Origin: an uncultured Prevotellaceae bacterium
Lineage (GTDB): Bacteria > Bacteroidota > Bacteroidia > Bacteroidales > Bacteroidaceae
Length of the DNA stretch: 64,000 nt
Direction of reading: 5' to 3'
Assembly (NCBI GenBank): GCA_900315565.1
Contig: OMZS01000003.1
Span: 1 to 64,000, forward strand
Made by a program: the position numbers and the translations under genes. The notes beneath the pieces were generated by a model. That model had not been told where the DNA came from. It ran no database searches and worked only from the letters and a program-made list of their open reading frames with translations. Positions 51,923-60,989 of the stretch are shown piece after piece; the stretch's first letter is position 1; each line of letters starts with the position of its first letter.

Positions 51923-52558
51923 ATGAAACACGATATGACCATCATCGGAATTGCCGGCGGAACAGGTTCAGGAAAAACCACCGTCGTGAGAAAAATCGTT
52001 CAAGCACTGCCACCCCACTATGTGGCGGTGGTACCCCTAGATTCTTATTATAACGACACGTCGCACATGACCGAGGAGGAGCGGCATGCCATTAACTTCG
52101 ACCACCCCGACGCGTTCGACTGGAAACTGCTCAACAAGCAAATCAATCAGCTGCGCAACGGCGAGGCCATCGACCAGCCCACCTACTCGTACATCCTCTG
52201 CAACCGTCTGCCCGAGACGGTGCGCGTGGAGCCCAAACCCGTCATCATCATCGAGGGCATCATGACGCTCATCAACAAGAAGCTGCGCGATATGATGGAC
52301 CTGAAGATTTTTGTAGATACCGACTCCGACGAGCGTCTCATACGCAACATTCAGCGCGATGTGGTGGAGCGCGGGCGAACGGTGGATATGGTCATCAGCC
52401 GATACCTCGACGTGCTCAAGCCCATGCACGAGCAGTTTATTGAGCCAACTAAGAAATATGCCGACCTCATTATTCCGCAGGGAGGCGAGAATCTGAAAGG
52501 CATCGGCATTCTTTGCCGCTACATTGAAGGGCTTGTGCCCGTGGAGGACCAGAAATGA
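51923..52558 (+). CDS. udk: Uridine kinase
   Basis: 211 residues. P-loop AGGTGSGKTT at 11-20; PLDSYYNDTSHM (substrate Asp), NFDHPDAFDWKLL, IIIEGIMTL, FVDTDSDERLIRNIQRDVVERGR, all typical of Udk. Phosphorylates uridine and cytidine for pyrimidine salvage, which fits the neighbouring nuclease and uptake genes. The next gene overlaps by ATGA. Confidence 0.96.
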   Translation: MKHDMTIIGIAGGTGSGKTTVVRKIVQALPPHYVAVVPLDSYYNDTSHMTEEERHAINFDHPDAFDWKLLNKQINQLRNGEAIDQPTYSYILCNRLPETVRVEPKPVIIIEGIMTLINKKLRDMMDLKIFVDTDSDERLIRNIQRDVVERGRTVDMVISRYLDVLKPMHEQFIEPTKKYADLIIPQGGENLKGIGILCRYIEGLVPVEDQK

Positions 52559-53238
52559 GAATGATGCAAGGCTCGCTCCTGCGCGCGCTGTGTACTATTA
52601 TAATAGGTGTACTGCTCATCAAGTACCGCGAGCAGACAGTGACGTGGCTCACCATTTGTATCGGCGGCCTCTTCCTGTTGTCGGGCGTCATATCAATAGT
52701 AGCCTATTGGAGCGCCAAGCGCAATCCGAGCGAGGTGGAAATCTACGACGCTGAGGGGCGGCTCATCGTCAGCCGCACACCGCCATTCCCCATCGTGGGC
52801 ATCGGAAGCGTGCTGTTGGGATTCATTCTTGCACTCATGCCCGACACCTTTGTCAAGTGGCTGCTCTACTTTCTGGCCGTGATGCTCATTCTGGGAGCCG
52901 TCAATCAGCTGGCAGCACTCACCAACGTGCGCCGCTTTGCCCCCGTGAGCACAGCCTATTGGGTGGCTCCGTCGGTCATACTGCTGGCAGGCATCATCAT
53001 CTTGGTGAAACCCACATGGATAGCCAGCGCGCCGCTTGTCATCATCGGCATATTCATGATTCTCTACGGTCTGGCCGAGTTTTTCAGTGCGGTGAAGATT
53101 TACACCGTTCGCCGGCGACTGGAGCGGCAGCAGAAACGCAACCCGCAGCAAACACAGAACACCGACAGCGGACGGCTGAACCAACAACAGGCCATCGAGG
53201 AAGTAACCGAGGCCGAACCCATGGAAGACAATGCCTGA
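52555..53238 (+). CDS. DUF308 family membrane protein (HdeD-like)
   Basis: 227 residues. Six membrane helices in three hairpins (about 8-24, 30-50, 80-97, 100-118, 134-150, 156-178), the DUF308 pattern (GVLLIKYREQTVTWLTICIGGLFLLSGVISIV). A Gln/Glu-rich cytosolic tail follows after 185. Overlaps udk by 4 bp (ATGA), so coupled. Function unknown; HdeD of E. coli is linked to acid resistance. Confidence 0.88.
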   Translation: MRMMQGSLLRALCTIIIGVLLIKYREQTVTWLTICIGGLFLLSGVISIVAYWSAKRNPSEVEIYDAEGRLIVSRTPPFPIVGIGSVLLGFILALMPDTFVKWLLYFLAVMLILGAVNQLAALTNVRRFAPVSTAYWVAPSVILLAGIIILVKPTWIASAPLVIIGIFMILYGLAEFFSAVKIYTVRRRLERQQKRNPQQTQNTDSGRLNQQQAIEEVTEAEPMEDNA

Positions 53239-53289
53239 AGCCCAACCATGCTGAAATTGAAAGACAAAACACAATAAAACCTTTTACCT

Positions 53290-55863
53290 ATGCAGAAAAA
53301 GCTGAAATTAGCAGTGATAGCCCTTTGTTACTCGTCGCTTGCGTTTGCACAAACCGACGAAAACACAGAGGCGCAAAAGGCCAACAACAATGAATCGGCT
53401 TTCACGTTTACTGAGGCGCAGCTGGGAGAAGACGACGACATGACGCAAAACGTCACCATTCTGAACTCTAACTCCAATGTTTACGCCAGTGAGGTGGGAT
53501 ACTTGTTCTCGCCTGTTCGTTTCAGATATCGTGCTTTCAACCAAAAGTACAATGATGTCTATATCAACGGAGCACCCATGAACGACATGGAGTCGGGGCA
53601 GTTCCGTTATTCTCTCGTAGGCGGACTGAATCAGCAGACGCGCAATGTGGACTTTGCCCTGCCCTTCGAAAGCAACACTTTTGCCATGTCGAACATGGGC
53701 GGAAGCAACAACTACAATTTCCGCGCCGGAAACATGGCTGCCGGACAGCGCATTACGCTCAGTGCCGCCAACCGCAACTACACCCTGCGCGGCATGTACA
53801 CCTATGCCAGCGGATTCAACAGCAAGGGATGGGCCATTGCAGCCAACATCACCTACCGTTGGGCTGACAGAGGCTATGTGGAAGGAACATTCTACAATGC
53901 CCTGTCTTACTTCTTCGGTGTGCAGAAGAAATGGGTCAACGGACACTCCATTTCGCTCTCTACATGGGGCAACCCCACTGAGCGCTCCACTCAGGGTGCT
54001 TCTACCGACGAGGCCTACTGGCTGGCCAACGACTACTATTACAATCCCTACTGGGGCTACCAGAACGGCAAGAAGCGCAACTCGCGCGTCGTGAACGATT
54101 TTGCTCCTTCGGCCATCTTTACATGGGATTGGGACCTGAGCGACGACATGAAGCTCACTACTACGGCCTTCGGCAAGTACTCTATGTACAAGAGCACCAA
54201 GCTCAACTACAACAATGCCGAAAACCCGCAGCCCGACTACTGGAAGAATCTGCCTAGCAGCTACTATGATGTGTGGGACACCGACGACGCCTACAACCGC
54301 AGTGCCAACTCGTTTGCCGACTGGACCAACTCTTACAATTTCTGGCAGGCTTCGAAAGCCAACCGCCAAATCAACTGGGACAAACTCTATTGGGCCAACG
54401 AGCATGCCGCCATGGCGGGCAACGACGCGCTTTACTATGTGCATGCCAAGCACAACGACAACCTCACACTGACGCTTTCCTCTACGCTGGTGGCCAGGCT
54501 GAACAAAAAACAGCAGTGGAATCTGGGATTCAACCTGGGGGCCAACAAAGGCAAGCACTATCAGACCATGGAGGATATGCTGGGTGCCAAGTCGTTCCAC
54601 AACATCAACTCTTACGCCCTGGGAACCTACTCGCAGGAGAACGACTTTGTGCAGTACGACCTTAATACCATGGGTCCCGACCGCATGGGTAAGCTCATCT
54701 ACGAGGGCGACAAGTATGGTTACGACTACGACATCAACGTACACAAAGGCCTCCTTTGGACCAACTACGTGTTCACCACCAGCCGCATGCACCTGATGCT
54801 GGCCGGTAAATGGGGCGGCACAGAGATGTACCGTAAAGGTAACATGCGCAACGGTATGTTTGCCGAAAACTCTTACGGCAAGAGCGGCACAGCCCGGTTT
54901 ATGGAAGGCGGCGGCAAGTTTGGCCTCACCTATACGCTGGGCAAGGGCAACACCGTGCTGCTCGGAGCGGGCTATGAGTGGCGCGCACCGCTGGCCACCA
55001 CGGCATTTGTATCGCCCGAAATGAACAACGACTTCGTGAGCAACCTGAAAAACGAGCGGATCTTTAGCTCGGAGTTTGGCTACCAGTTCGAAACATCGTG
55101 GCTCCACGCCAACCTGAGTGCTTACTACAGCCTGATTGACCATGCCACCGAATGGCAGAATTTCTATTTCGACGATATCAACTCGTTCTCCTACGTGTCG
55201 ATGACCGGCATTAAGAAAGAGTATTACGGTGTTGAGCTGGGCTTGAATTTCAAGGTTTCTTCGTCGTTCAACGTGAAGGCCATTGGTACCTGGGGTGAAG
55301 GACGCTATGCCAACAATGCCAACGTGAGATACATGAGCTCGACGAAGCGCACCTACACCGACGACATTGTGATGAACAAAGACATGCGCGAGGCTAGCAC
55401 ACCCCTTACCGCCGGAAGCATCATCCTCGACTATCACTCGGGCGGATGGTTTATCGACCTTAAGGGTAACTACTACGACCGCATCTACCTTTCTTATTCG
55501 CCCAGCTATCGCTATCAGGGCACACTCACCACAATGGGTAGTGTGGATAACGAAGGCAACTTCATTGTTCCTGAGCAGACCAAGGGCAAAGGCGGATTTA
55601 TGCTCGACGGAAGCATCGGACGCAGCCTGCGACTGAAGCGCGGAAAGTCGGTAAGCATCAACTTTATGGTGACCAACATTCTGAACAACCAGAAGATAGT
55701 GACTGGCGGCTACGAACAGAGCCGAAGCGACTACACCGTGAAGACCGATGCCGAGGGCAACACCACGCTGAACAACACCCGCGTGTACAAATTCACGCAG
55801 AATCCTAAGAAATATTACATTTTCGGAATCAACGGAATGCTGAACATCGCTTACAAATTCTAA
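53290..55863 (+). CDS. TonB-dependent receptor-like outer-membrane protein
   Basis: 857 residues. Signal peptide MQKKLKLAVIALCYSSLAFAQ. There is no carboxypeptidase-like or STN domain; a short plug-like region at about 55-150 (VTILNSNSNVYASEVGYLF, YNDVYINGAPMNDME) opens directly into a barrel of aromatic-girdled strands ending FGINGMLNIAYKF, a proper outer-membrane terminus. Not SusC-like and no SusD follows; instead two lipoproteins with OB-type domains and then a nuclease. Likely the import channel of that surface system. Confidence 0.85.
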   Translation: MQKKLKLAVIALCYSSLAFAQTDENTEAQKANNNESAFTFTEAQLGEDDDMTQNVTILNSNSNVYASEVGYLFSPVRFRYRAFNQKYNDVYINGAPMNDMESGQFRYSLVGGLNQQTRNVDFALPFESNTFAMSNMGGSNNYNFRAGNMAAGQRITLSAANRNYTLRGMYTYASGFNSKGWAIAANITYRWADRGYVEGTFYNALSYFFGVQKKWVNGHSISLSTWGNPTERSTQGASTDEAYWLANDYYYNPYWGYQNGKKRNSRVVNDFAPSAIFTWDWDLSDDMKLTTTAFGKYSMYKSTKLNYNNAENPQPDYWKNLPSSYYDVWDTDDAYNRSANSFADWTNSYNFWQASKANRQINWDKLYWANEHAAMAGNDALYYVHAKHNDNLTLTLSSTLVARLNKKQQWNLGFNLGANKGKHYQTMEDMLGAKSFHNINSYALGTYSQENDFVQYDLNTMGPDRMGKLIYEGDKYGYDYDINVHKGLLWTNYVFTTSRMHLMLAGKWGGTEMYRKGNMRNGMFAENSYGKSGTARFMEGGGKFGLTYTLGKGNTVLLGAGYEWRAPLATTAFVSPEMNNDFVSNLKNERIFSSEFGYQFETSWLHANLSAYYSLIDHATEWQNFYFDDINSFSYVSMTGIKKEYYGVELGLNFKVSSSFNVKAIGTWGEGRYANNANVRYMSSTKRTYTDDIVMNKDMREASTPLTAGSIILDYHSGGWFIDLKGNYYDRIYLSYSPSYRYQGTLTTMGSVDNEGNFIVPEQTKGKGGFMLDGSIGRSLRLKRGKSVSINFMVTNILNNQKIVTGGYEQSRSDYTVKTDAEGNTTLNNTRVYKFTQNPKKYYIFGINGMLNIAYKF

Positions 55864-55876
55864 AAACCATACCGAT

Positions 55877-57217
55877 ATGAAAGACCTGAAATATTTGATT
55901 ATTGCACTGGCCTGCACACTTTTCGCATCTTGTATGGGTGACGGATTTGCAGACCCTGACCTGAGCAACTCTCCTTACGGCAACAACGAGCTTACTGAGA
56001 GCAACGTGCTGACCATTGCTCAGCTGAAAACGAAATATGCTTCCTACATCAACAATAGCACGATGACCGAAGTCACCGAGGACGTCAAAGTCAAGGGTGT
56101 GGTGACGGGCAACGACGTAGGCGGTAACATCTATAACGAAATCTCAATTCAGGATGAGACCGGTGCACTGCTTGTTTGCATCAATCAGGGCGGACTTTAC
56201 GGTTACCTGCCTGTGGGACAGGAAGTGCTCATTTCGCTCAACGGACTCATGATTGGCGGTTACGGACAGCAGCTGGAAATTGGTGGAGTCTATACCAACA
56301 CAAAGACCGGCGCACAGTCGATTGGCCGAATGAGCCGTTATCTGTGGGAAACTCATTATAAGCTCATCGGCCGCCCAGACCCCTCGAAGGTGGTGCCTGA
56401 GGTGTTCGACGTGACGAAGATTTCTGATGCCAACTATCTGGCTGCCAACTGCGGAAAACTGATGACTATTAAGAATGTGGCGTTGAAAGATGCCAACGGA
56501 AAACGAGTCTATGCACCCGATGACGGCAGTGTGACGCTGACGGCCAACTGTGCCAATCGTGCCTTTAAGGGCATTAGTAGCAGCAACCTGGTGTTGCGCA
56601 CCAGCACCTTCGCCGACTTTGCCAATCAGGTGATGCCACAGGAAGCACTCAACGTGACGGGTATCTTCACCCGCTACCGCAACACGTGGCAGATACTGCT
56701 GCGCACCATCGACGATGTGACTATTGCACCACAGGCCATTCTCAATGAGCCGTTCTCTGAGAGCGAAGGTGCCTTCACTATCATCGACGTGAAGAAACCC
56801 GACGAGCTGAACTACGTTTGGAAGTGGGCTTCGGCCAACTACGGTGTTAAAGCTTCTGCTTATCTTAACAGCATCTACTACGAGAGCGACAGCTGGCTCG
56901 TATCGCCCTCTTTCAACTTGAGCAATGCTAACAATGCAACGCTGCGATTCGACCATGTTCAGCGTTATGGTACAGGCGACGACCTGCACGTAATGATTTC
57001 TGCCAGCCACCCCGATGGCGGCACTACCATCGATGCCAGCCAGTGGGAAGAACTCACACTGTCGCAATGGCCCGACGGCAGCAGCTGGGACTTTATTACC
57101 AGCGAAGTGAGTTTGGCGAAGTATGCCGGCAAGGGCAATGTGCACATTGCTTTCCGCTATACCAGCTCTTCGAAAGCTGCTGCCACATGGGAAATCAAGA
57201 ATCTTATCATCGAATAA
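55877..57217 (+). CDS. DUF5689 (OB-fold-like) lipoprotein with C-terminal jelly roll
   Basis: 446 residues. Lipoprotein signal MKDLKYLIIALACTLFASC. Residues about 40-290 are DUF5689-like: LTIAQLKTKYASYINNS, VKVKGVVTGNDVGGNIYNEISIQDETGALLV, TGIFTRYRNTWQILLRTIDDV, a pattern of OB folds related to YhcR-type nuclease accessory domains. Residues about 300-446 form a jelly-roll resembling choice-of-anchor domains (FNLSNANNATLRFDHVQRYG, GNVHIAFRYTSSSKAAATWEIKNLIIE). Starts 13 bp after the receptor gene; presumably the surface lipoprotein partner that captures substrate. Confidence 0.85.
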   Translation: MKDLKYLIIALACTLFASCMGDGFADPDLSNSPYGNNELTESNVLTIAQLKTKYASYINNSTMTEVTEDVKVKGVVTGNDVGGNIYNEISIQDETGALLVCINQGGLYGYLPVGQEVLISLNGLMIGGYGQQLEIGGVYTNTKTGAQSIGRMSRYLWETHYKLIGRPDPSKVVPEVFDVTKISDANYLAANCGKLMTIKNVALKDANGKRVYAPDDGSVTLTANCANRAFKGISSSNLVLRTSTFADFANQVMPQEALNVTGIFTRYRNTWQILLRTIDDVTIAPQAILNEPFSESEGAFTIIDVKKPDELNYVWKWASANYGVKASAYLNSIYYESDSWLVSPSFNLSNANNATLRFDHVQRYGTGDDLHVMISASHPDGGTTIDASQWEELTLSQWPDGSSWDFITSEVSLAKYAGKGNVHIAFRYTSSSKAAATWEIKNLIIE

Positions 57218-57245
57218 TCTGAAAACATAAAAAAGAAATAAGAAT

Positions 57246-59144
57246 ATGAAAAAAATCATTTATTCATTGTTTGTTCTGGCCCTGACGGCCATGACATTCG
57301 CCAGTTGTGAGGATGTTCCTGCTCCCTACGACCTGCCTTCTGAAGGTGGCGGCGGTGGCAGCGAAACCGAAAAAGTTGAGCCTAAGGGCAGCGGTACGTT
57401 GGAGGATCCGTTCAATGCAGCCGGAGCCAACGAGTATTGCAGCAAGTTGGAATCGGGCGCAGAAAGCGAACAGGACATTTACGTGAAGGGTATCGTGTCG
57501 TCTATCGACGAGAACTTCACTACTCAGTTTGGTAACGCCAAGTTCTACATTTCAGAGGATGGAAGCTCCACTCAGCAGTTCCTTGTTTATCGTTGTCTCT
57601 ATTTGGGCAACAAGAAATATACCAGCGGCGACCTGCTCAAAGAGGGCGACGAGGTGATTGTTTGCGGTAAAGTGACCAACTACAACGGTACTTATGAGAC
57701 CCAGCAGAACAAAGCCTTCCTCTACTCGCTCAACGGCAAGAGCGAAGGCGGTGGCGGTGGCGGTGCACCTGCAGGCGAAGCAAAGGGCTCGGGCACACAG
57801 GCCGATCCGTATAACCCGGTAGGCGCAGCTGCAGCCGTAAAGAATCTTACATGGACAAGCAACGACACCTACGACACGACGGGCGATGTCTATGTGAAAG
57901 GTAAGATCTCGCGTATTGCCGATAAGGGCACCTTCACCGATGGTGGCACCTATGGCAACGCATCCTTCTATATCTCAGAAGACGGAACAGAGAATGGAGA
58001 ATTCTATTGCTTCCGCATCCTTTATCTCGGTAACAAGAAGTTCGAGTCTGGCCAGACCGACATCAAGGTGGGCGATGAAGTCATTATTTGCGGTCAGCTG
58101 ATGAATTATCGCGGTAATACGCCTGAAACCGTGGCCGGTAAGGCATATCTCTATTCGCTCAACGGAAAGAGCGAAGGCGGCTCCGGCGGTGGCGGCGGTG
58201 GCGGTGATGCTGGTTCGCCTTCAGGCGACGGCACACTGGCTAAGCCGTACAATGTGGCAGCTGCGTGTGCGGCTGTGGCCAATCTTACCTGGACGAGCAA
58301 CGACAACTACGAAACAACCGACGATGTTTATGTAAAAGGTAAAATCAGCAAGATTGCCGATAAAGGCACCTACGGCGAGAGCGGCACCTACGGCAATGCT
58401 TCGTTCTATATTAAGGACGACGGAGCCGATGCTGAGTTCTATTGCTACCGCCTCCTGTATTTGGGCAACAAGAAATATGAGTCAGGAACCGACATCAAGG
58501 TTGGCGACGAAGTCATCATTTATGGCAAGCTGATGAATTACCGTGGCAATACACCCGAAACTGTGGCCAACAAAACCTACCTCTACTCGCTCAACGGCAA
58601 GACCGAAGGTGGTTCTGGCGATGGCGGCGGTAGCGGCGACGGCGGTGGCGGCGGAAGCAGCACCGAGCCAGCCAGTGGCGACAACGGCAACTTTGAGGCA
58701 TGGAGCGGCGACACACCCGACAACTGGAAGACTACCTCATCGGCCGGCAACGCCACACTTTCGAAGAGCACCGATGCTCACGGTGGCAGTTACTCTGTGA
58801 AGGTTGGCGGCACCTCGGCCTCTAACAAGCGCATCAGCTACAAAGAACTGCAGCTCAAGGCTGGCAACTATACTATGGAATTTTACGTAAAGGCTAGTAC
58901 GAGCACAGGTGGCTCTGTACGTCCGGGCTACGTGCCGATAAAGAGCGACGGATCGGCTGGTTCCTATACGTATGGTGACTATGTGAACGACATTGGCGGT
59001 GAATGGGTTAAGGTAACTCACTCTTTCGAACTCCCTTCCGACGGTACCTATTGTGTTCTCATTATGAACTCAAAGAACCCAGGTGGCGACGTTCTGATTG
59101 ACGACTTTACCCTAAAGACAGGCTCAACAACGGTCATCAAGTAA
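57246..59144 (+). CDS. Lipoprotein with three tandem OB-fold-like repeats and a C-terminal binding module
   Basis: 632 residues. Lipoprotein signal MKKIIYSLFVLALTAMTFASC. Three similar domains (about 50-170, 180-310, 325-455), each with GSGTLEDPFNAAGA / GSGTQADPYNP, DVYVKGKISRIADKG, NASFYISEDG, YLGNKKYESG, KVGDEVIICGQLMNYRGNTPETV and ending LYSLNGK. They are joined by Gly-rich linkers (up to ten Gly). Repeats 2 and 3 are about 80% alike; repeat 1 is more distant. This is the DUF6359/OB-fold type found beside DUF5689 proteins. The last about 150 residues (GNFEAWSGDTPDNW ... FTLKTGS) look like a carbohydrate-binding-type beta-sandwich. Likely a surface ligand-binding protein. Confidence 0.85.
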   Translation: MKKIIYSLFVLALTAMTFASCEDVPAPYDLPSEGGGGGSETEKVEPKGSGTLEDPFNAAGANEYCSKLESGAESEQDIYVKGIVSSIDENFTTQFGNAKFYISEDGSSTQQFLVYRCLYLGNKKYTSGDLLKEGDEVIVCGKVTNYNGTYETQQNKAFLYSLNGKSEGGGGGGAPAGEAKGSGTQADPYNPVGAAAAVKNLTWTSNDTYDTTGDVYVKGKISRIADKGTFTDGGTYGNASFYISEDGTENGEFYCFRILYLGNKKFESGQTDIKVGDEVIICGQLMNYRGNTPETVAGKAYLYSLNGKSEGGSGGGGGGGDAGSPSGDGTLAKPYNVAAACAAVANLTWTSNDNYETTDDVYVKGKISKIADKGTYGESGTYGNASFYIKDDGADAEFYCYRLLYLGNKKYESGTDIKVGDEVIIYGKLMNYRGNTPETVANKTYLYSLNGKTEGGSGDGGGSGDGGGGGSSTEPASGDNGNFEAWSGDTPDNWKTTSSAGNATLSKSTDAHGGSYSVKVGGTSASNKRISYKELQLKAGNYTMEFYVKASTSTGGSVRPGYVPIKSDGSAGSYTYGDYVNDIGGEWVKVTHSFELPSDGTYCVLIMNSKNPGGDVLIDDFTLKTGSTTVIK

Positions 59145-59160
59145 AAATTATCTGAAAATA

Positions 59161-59193
59161 TTTGGCGGGCTGCGAAATTCTTTGTAATTTTGC
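59161..59193 (+). promoter_or_regulatory. Promoter of the L31 gene
   Basis: TTTG at 59161-59164 and TAATTTTGC at 59185-59193, 20-nt spacer; leader about 55 nt. Confidence 0.65.
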
Positions 59194-59252
59194 AGCCCGT
59201 AACGTATTGTGACATCAAACATTATCATTAATAATAGCAATTTTAAGACAAA

Positions 59253-59507
59253 ATGAAAAAAGGAATTCATCCCGAAAACTATCGCCCCGTCGTGTTCCGT
59301 GACATGTCCAACGGCGATATGTTCCTTACAAAATCTACGGCAAGAACAACTGAGACCGTGGAATTTGAAGGCGAAACTTACCCCGTGGTAAAAGTAGAAA
59401 TCTCTAGCAGCTCGCACCCGTTCTACACTGGTAAGAGCAAGCTCGTTGACACCGCCGGACGCGTTGACAAGTTCATGAGCCGCTACGGCAAGGCTGCCAA
59501 GAAATAA
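59253..59507 (+). CDS. rpmE2: 50S ribosomal protein L31, type B
   Basis: 84 residues. [29 protein letters not shown] is the type B pattern; the zinc-binding cysteines of type A (CxxC) are absent, so it is zinc-independent. [28 protein letters not shown] follows. Own promoter and terminator, so it interrupts but does not belong to the surface locus on either side. Confidence 0.96.
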   Translation: MKKGIHPENYRPVVFRDMSNGDMFLTKSTARTTETVEFEGETYPVVKVEISSSSHPFYTGKSKLVDTAGRVDKFMSRYGKAAKK

Positions 59508-59548
59508 GAATAAGAGAGAGATTGATTATATATTTCCGACGAAAAGAG

Positions 59549-59596
59549 AGTGCGTCCCAAGCGTAGTTGCATATACGCCGAGGTCGCACTTTTTTA
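59549..59596 (+). terminator. Terminator after L31
   Basis: AGTGCG ... CGCACT outer stem with GCGTA/TACGC inner stem, followed by TTTTTT. Confidence 0.85.
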
Positions 59597-59658
59597 GTCC
59601 GCTCTTAGCAATTCTTCCCAACAAACTAACACAAAACAAACCAACCCCCTTCAAGCCC

Positions 59659-60579
59659 ATGAAATCCATCCGCCTTCTTATCCCCCTGTTTGCTGTGATG
59701 CTGCTGGCCGCATCGTGTGCTGGCGATGACGACGACAATAACAGCTCGCGCACCACCGTCAAAAATGCCAATGCCAACAATGCCCGCCAGAATGCCGACC
59801 TGGGCCGATTGGAGTTTCCCCACGTCAAGGGTGGCAGCAGCGTGGTGATTGTTCACAAATGTCTGCTCAATTCGCGCACCGGTGAAACTGGCGTGAACTT
59901 CAGCGTAGAATGGGATGCCATGAAGCGTGCCCAGCGGTGGAGCTGCTACCAGATGTACGAGTCGTTGCGCGAGGGTAACACTTCGCGCTACTATGCCAAT
60001 TCGAAGAAAGGCGAGGAACAGTATCCTCACGACGACTTTCTGCTGCCCGACTACCAGCTGCCCAACGACCCTTACTGGGGTTCGGGCTACGACCACGGGC
60101 ACATCTGCCCCTCGGCCGACCGTCTCAGTTCGTTTGAATGCAACTACCAGACGTTCTACCTCACCAACATGCAGCCTCAGGTCAACGCTTTCAACGCTAA
60201 CGTGTGGGCCAACATGGAGGGAATGGTGCGCACATGGAACCGAAACTCATTCCGCGACACGCTCTACGTATGCAAGGGTGGCACCATCGACGACAAGAAC
60301 AACATCTTGCGCTACATCGGCACTGGCGCCTCGCAGATTCCCGTGCCCAAATACTTCTTTATGGCCTTGCTTTGCAAAAACAGTCAGGGCTACAAAGCCA
60401 TGGCTTTTTGGATAGAGCATAAGGCCGGTTACGACGATGGCAACGCCCTGAAGCAGTATGTCATCAGCATTGACGAACTGGAGGAGAAAACCGGCATCGA
60501 CTTCTTCTGCAATCTTCCCGACGACATTGAGGACAGTGTTGAGCAAAACGTTTATCTCAATTCTTGGGGATTCAAGTAG
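59659..60579 (+). CDS. DNA/RNA non-specific endonuclease (NUC1) lipoprotein
   Basis: 306 residues. Lipoprotein signal MKSIRLLIPLFAVMLLAASC, then a D/N/S-rich linker. The nuclease domain (about 50-300) carries the beta-beta-alpha-metal motif DHGHICPSADR at 145-155 (His148 is the general base) and the metal Asn in YLTNMQPQVNAFNANVWANMEG. Cuts DNA and RNA with Mg2+, here anchored to the cell surface or periplasmic face. Adjacent to the receptor/OB-fold lipoprotein genes; fits as the degrading enzyme of a nucleic-acid foraging unit. Confidence 0.93.
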   Translation: MKSIRLLIPLFAVMLLAASCAGDDDDNNSSRTTVKNANANNARQNADLGRLEFPHVKGGSSVVIVHKCLLNSRTGETGVNFSVEWDAMKRAQRWSCYQMYESLREGNTSRYYANSKKGEEQYPHDDFLLPDYQLPNDPYWGSGYDHGHICPSADRLSSFECNYQTFYLTNMQPQVNAFNANVWANMEGMVRTWNRNSFRDTLYVCKGGTIDDKNNILRYIGTGASQIPVPKYFFMALLCKNSQGYKAMAFWIEHKAGYDDGNALKQYVISIDELEEKTGIDFFCNLPDDIEDSVEQNVYLNSWGFK

Positions 60580-60596
60580 AAAAGTTGCGTTTGTAG

Positions 60597-60745
60597 AATT
60601 ATCTCACGGCAATAATTTCATAACTCACGACGTTACGAAATTATCTCACGGTAATAATTTCATAACTCACGACATTACGAAATTATCTCACGGCATTGCG
60701 CTAAAATTCTCTAGATAATTTTGTCGCAATGCCGTGAGTTATTTT
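60597..60745. repeat. Dispersed palindromic repeat, copy E
   Basis: A 42-bp unit (AATTATCTCACGG ... ACTCACGACGTTACG) is repeated at 60597, 60639 and in part 60681. It ends in a GGCATTGCG...CTCTAGA...CGCAATGCC palindrome. Same core words as copies A-D. The spacer 60580-60989 contains this, the promoter block and no gene. Confidence 0.9.
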
Positions 60746-60831
60746 TTTGCGGTTGCGAAAATAGGATCTTTTGTCGTGGAGTAGGCAGATTTTCTGAATA
60801 ATTATACGCAAAGTAGAAAGGTTTCTATCTT

Positions 60832-60933
60832 TTCTTTTGTTATTTGCTTGTTTAGTTGCATAAATTTCTCATGCAAGGCAAAGAAAAAACAATTTCTATG
60901 CTCTCGCTCATCCGAAATTTTGTATCTTTGCAG
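60832..60933 (+). repeat. Promoter-bearing block, copy 2 (before trpB2)
   Basis: Aligns with 40450-40551 over about 100 bp. Its right end carries the -7 box TATCTTTGC (60923-60931), 58 nt before the trpB2 ATG. Confidence 0.7.
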
Positions 60934-60989
60934 TCGGAAATGAAAATATAGACCACTAGAATTATTAACAAAGACAATCAAAAAACGAC

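Noticed and set aside
53308-55968. 886-codon open frame antisense to the TonB receptor
   Set aside because: Val/His-rich composition typical of reverse-frame shadows in GC-biased genes; no domain.
53290-57217. SusC/SusD pair for glycans
   Set aside because: The receptor lacks the SusC carboxypeptidase-like domain and the following lipoprotein is DUF5689-like, not the helical SusD fold.
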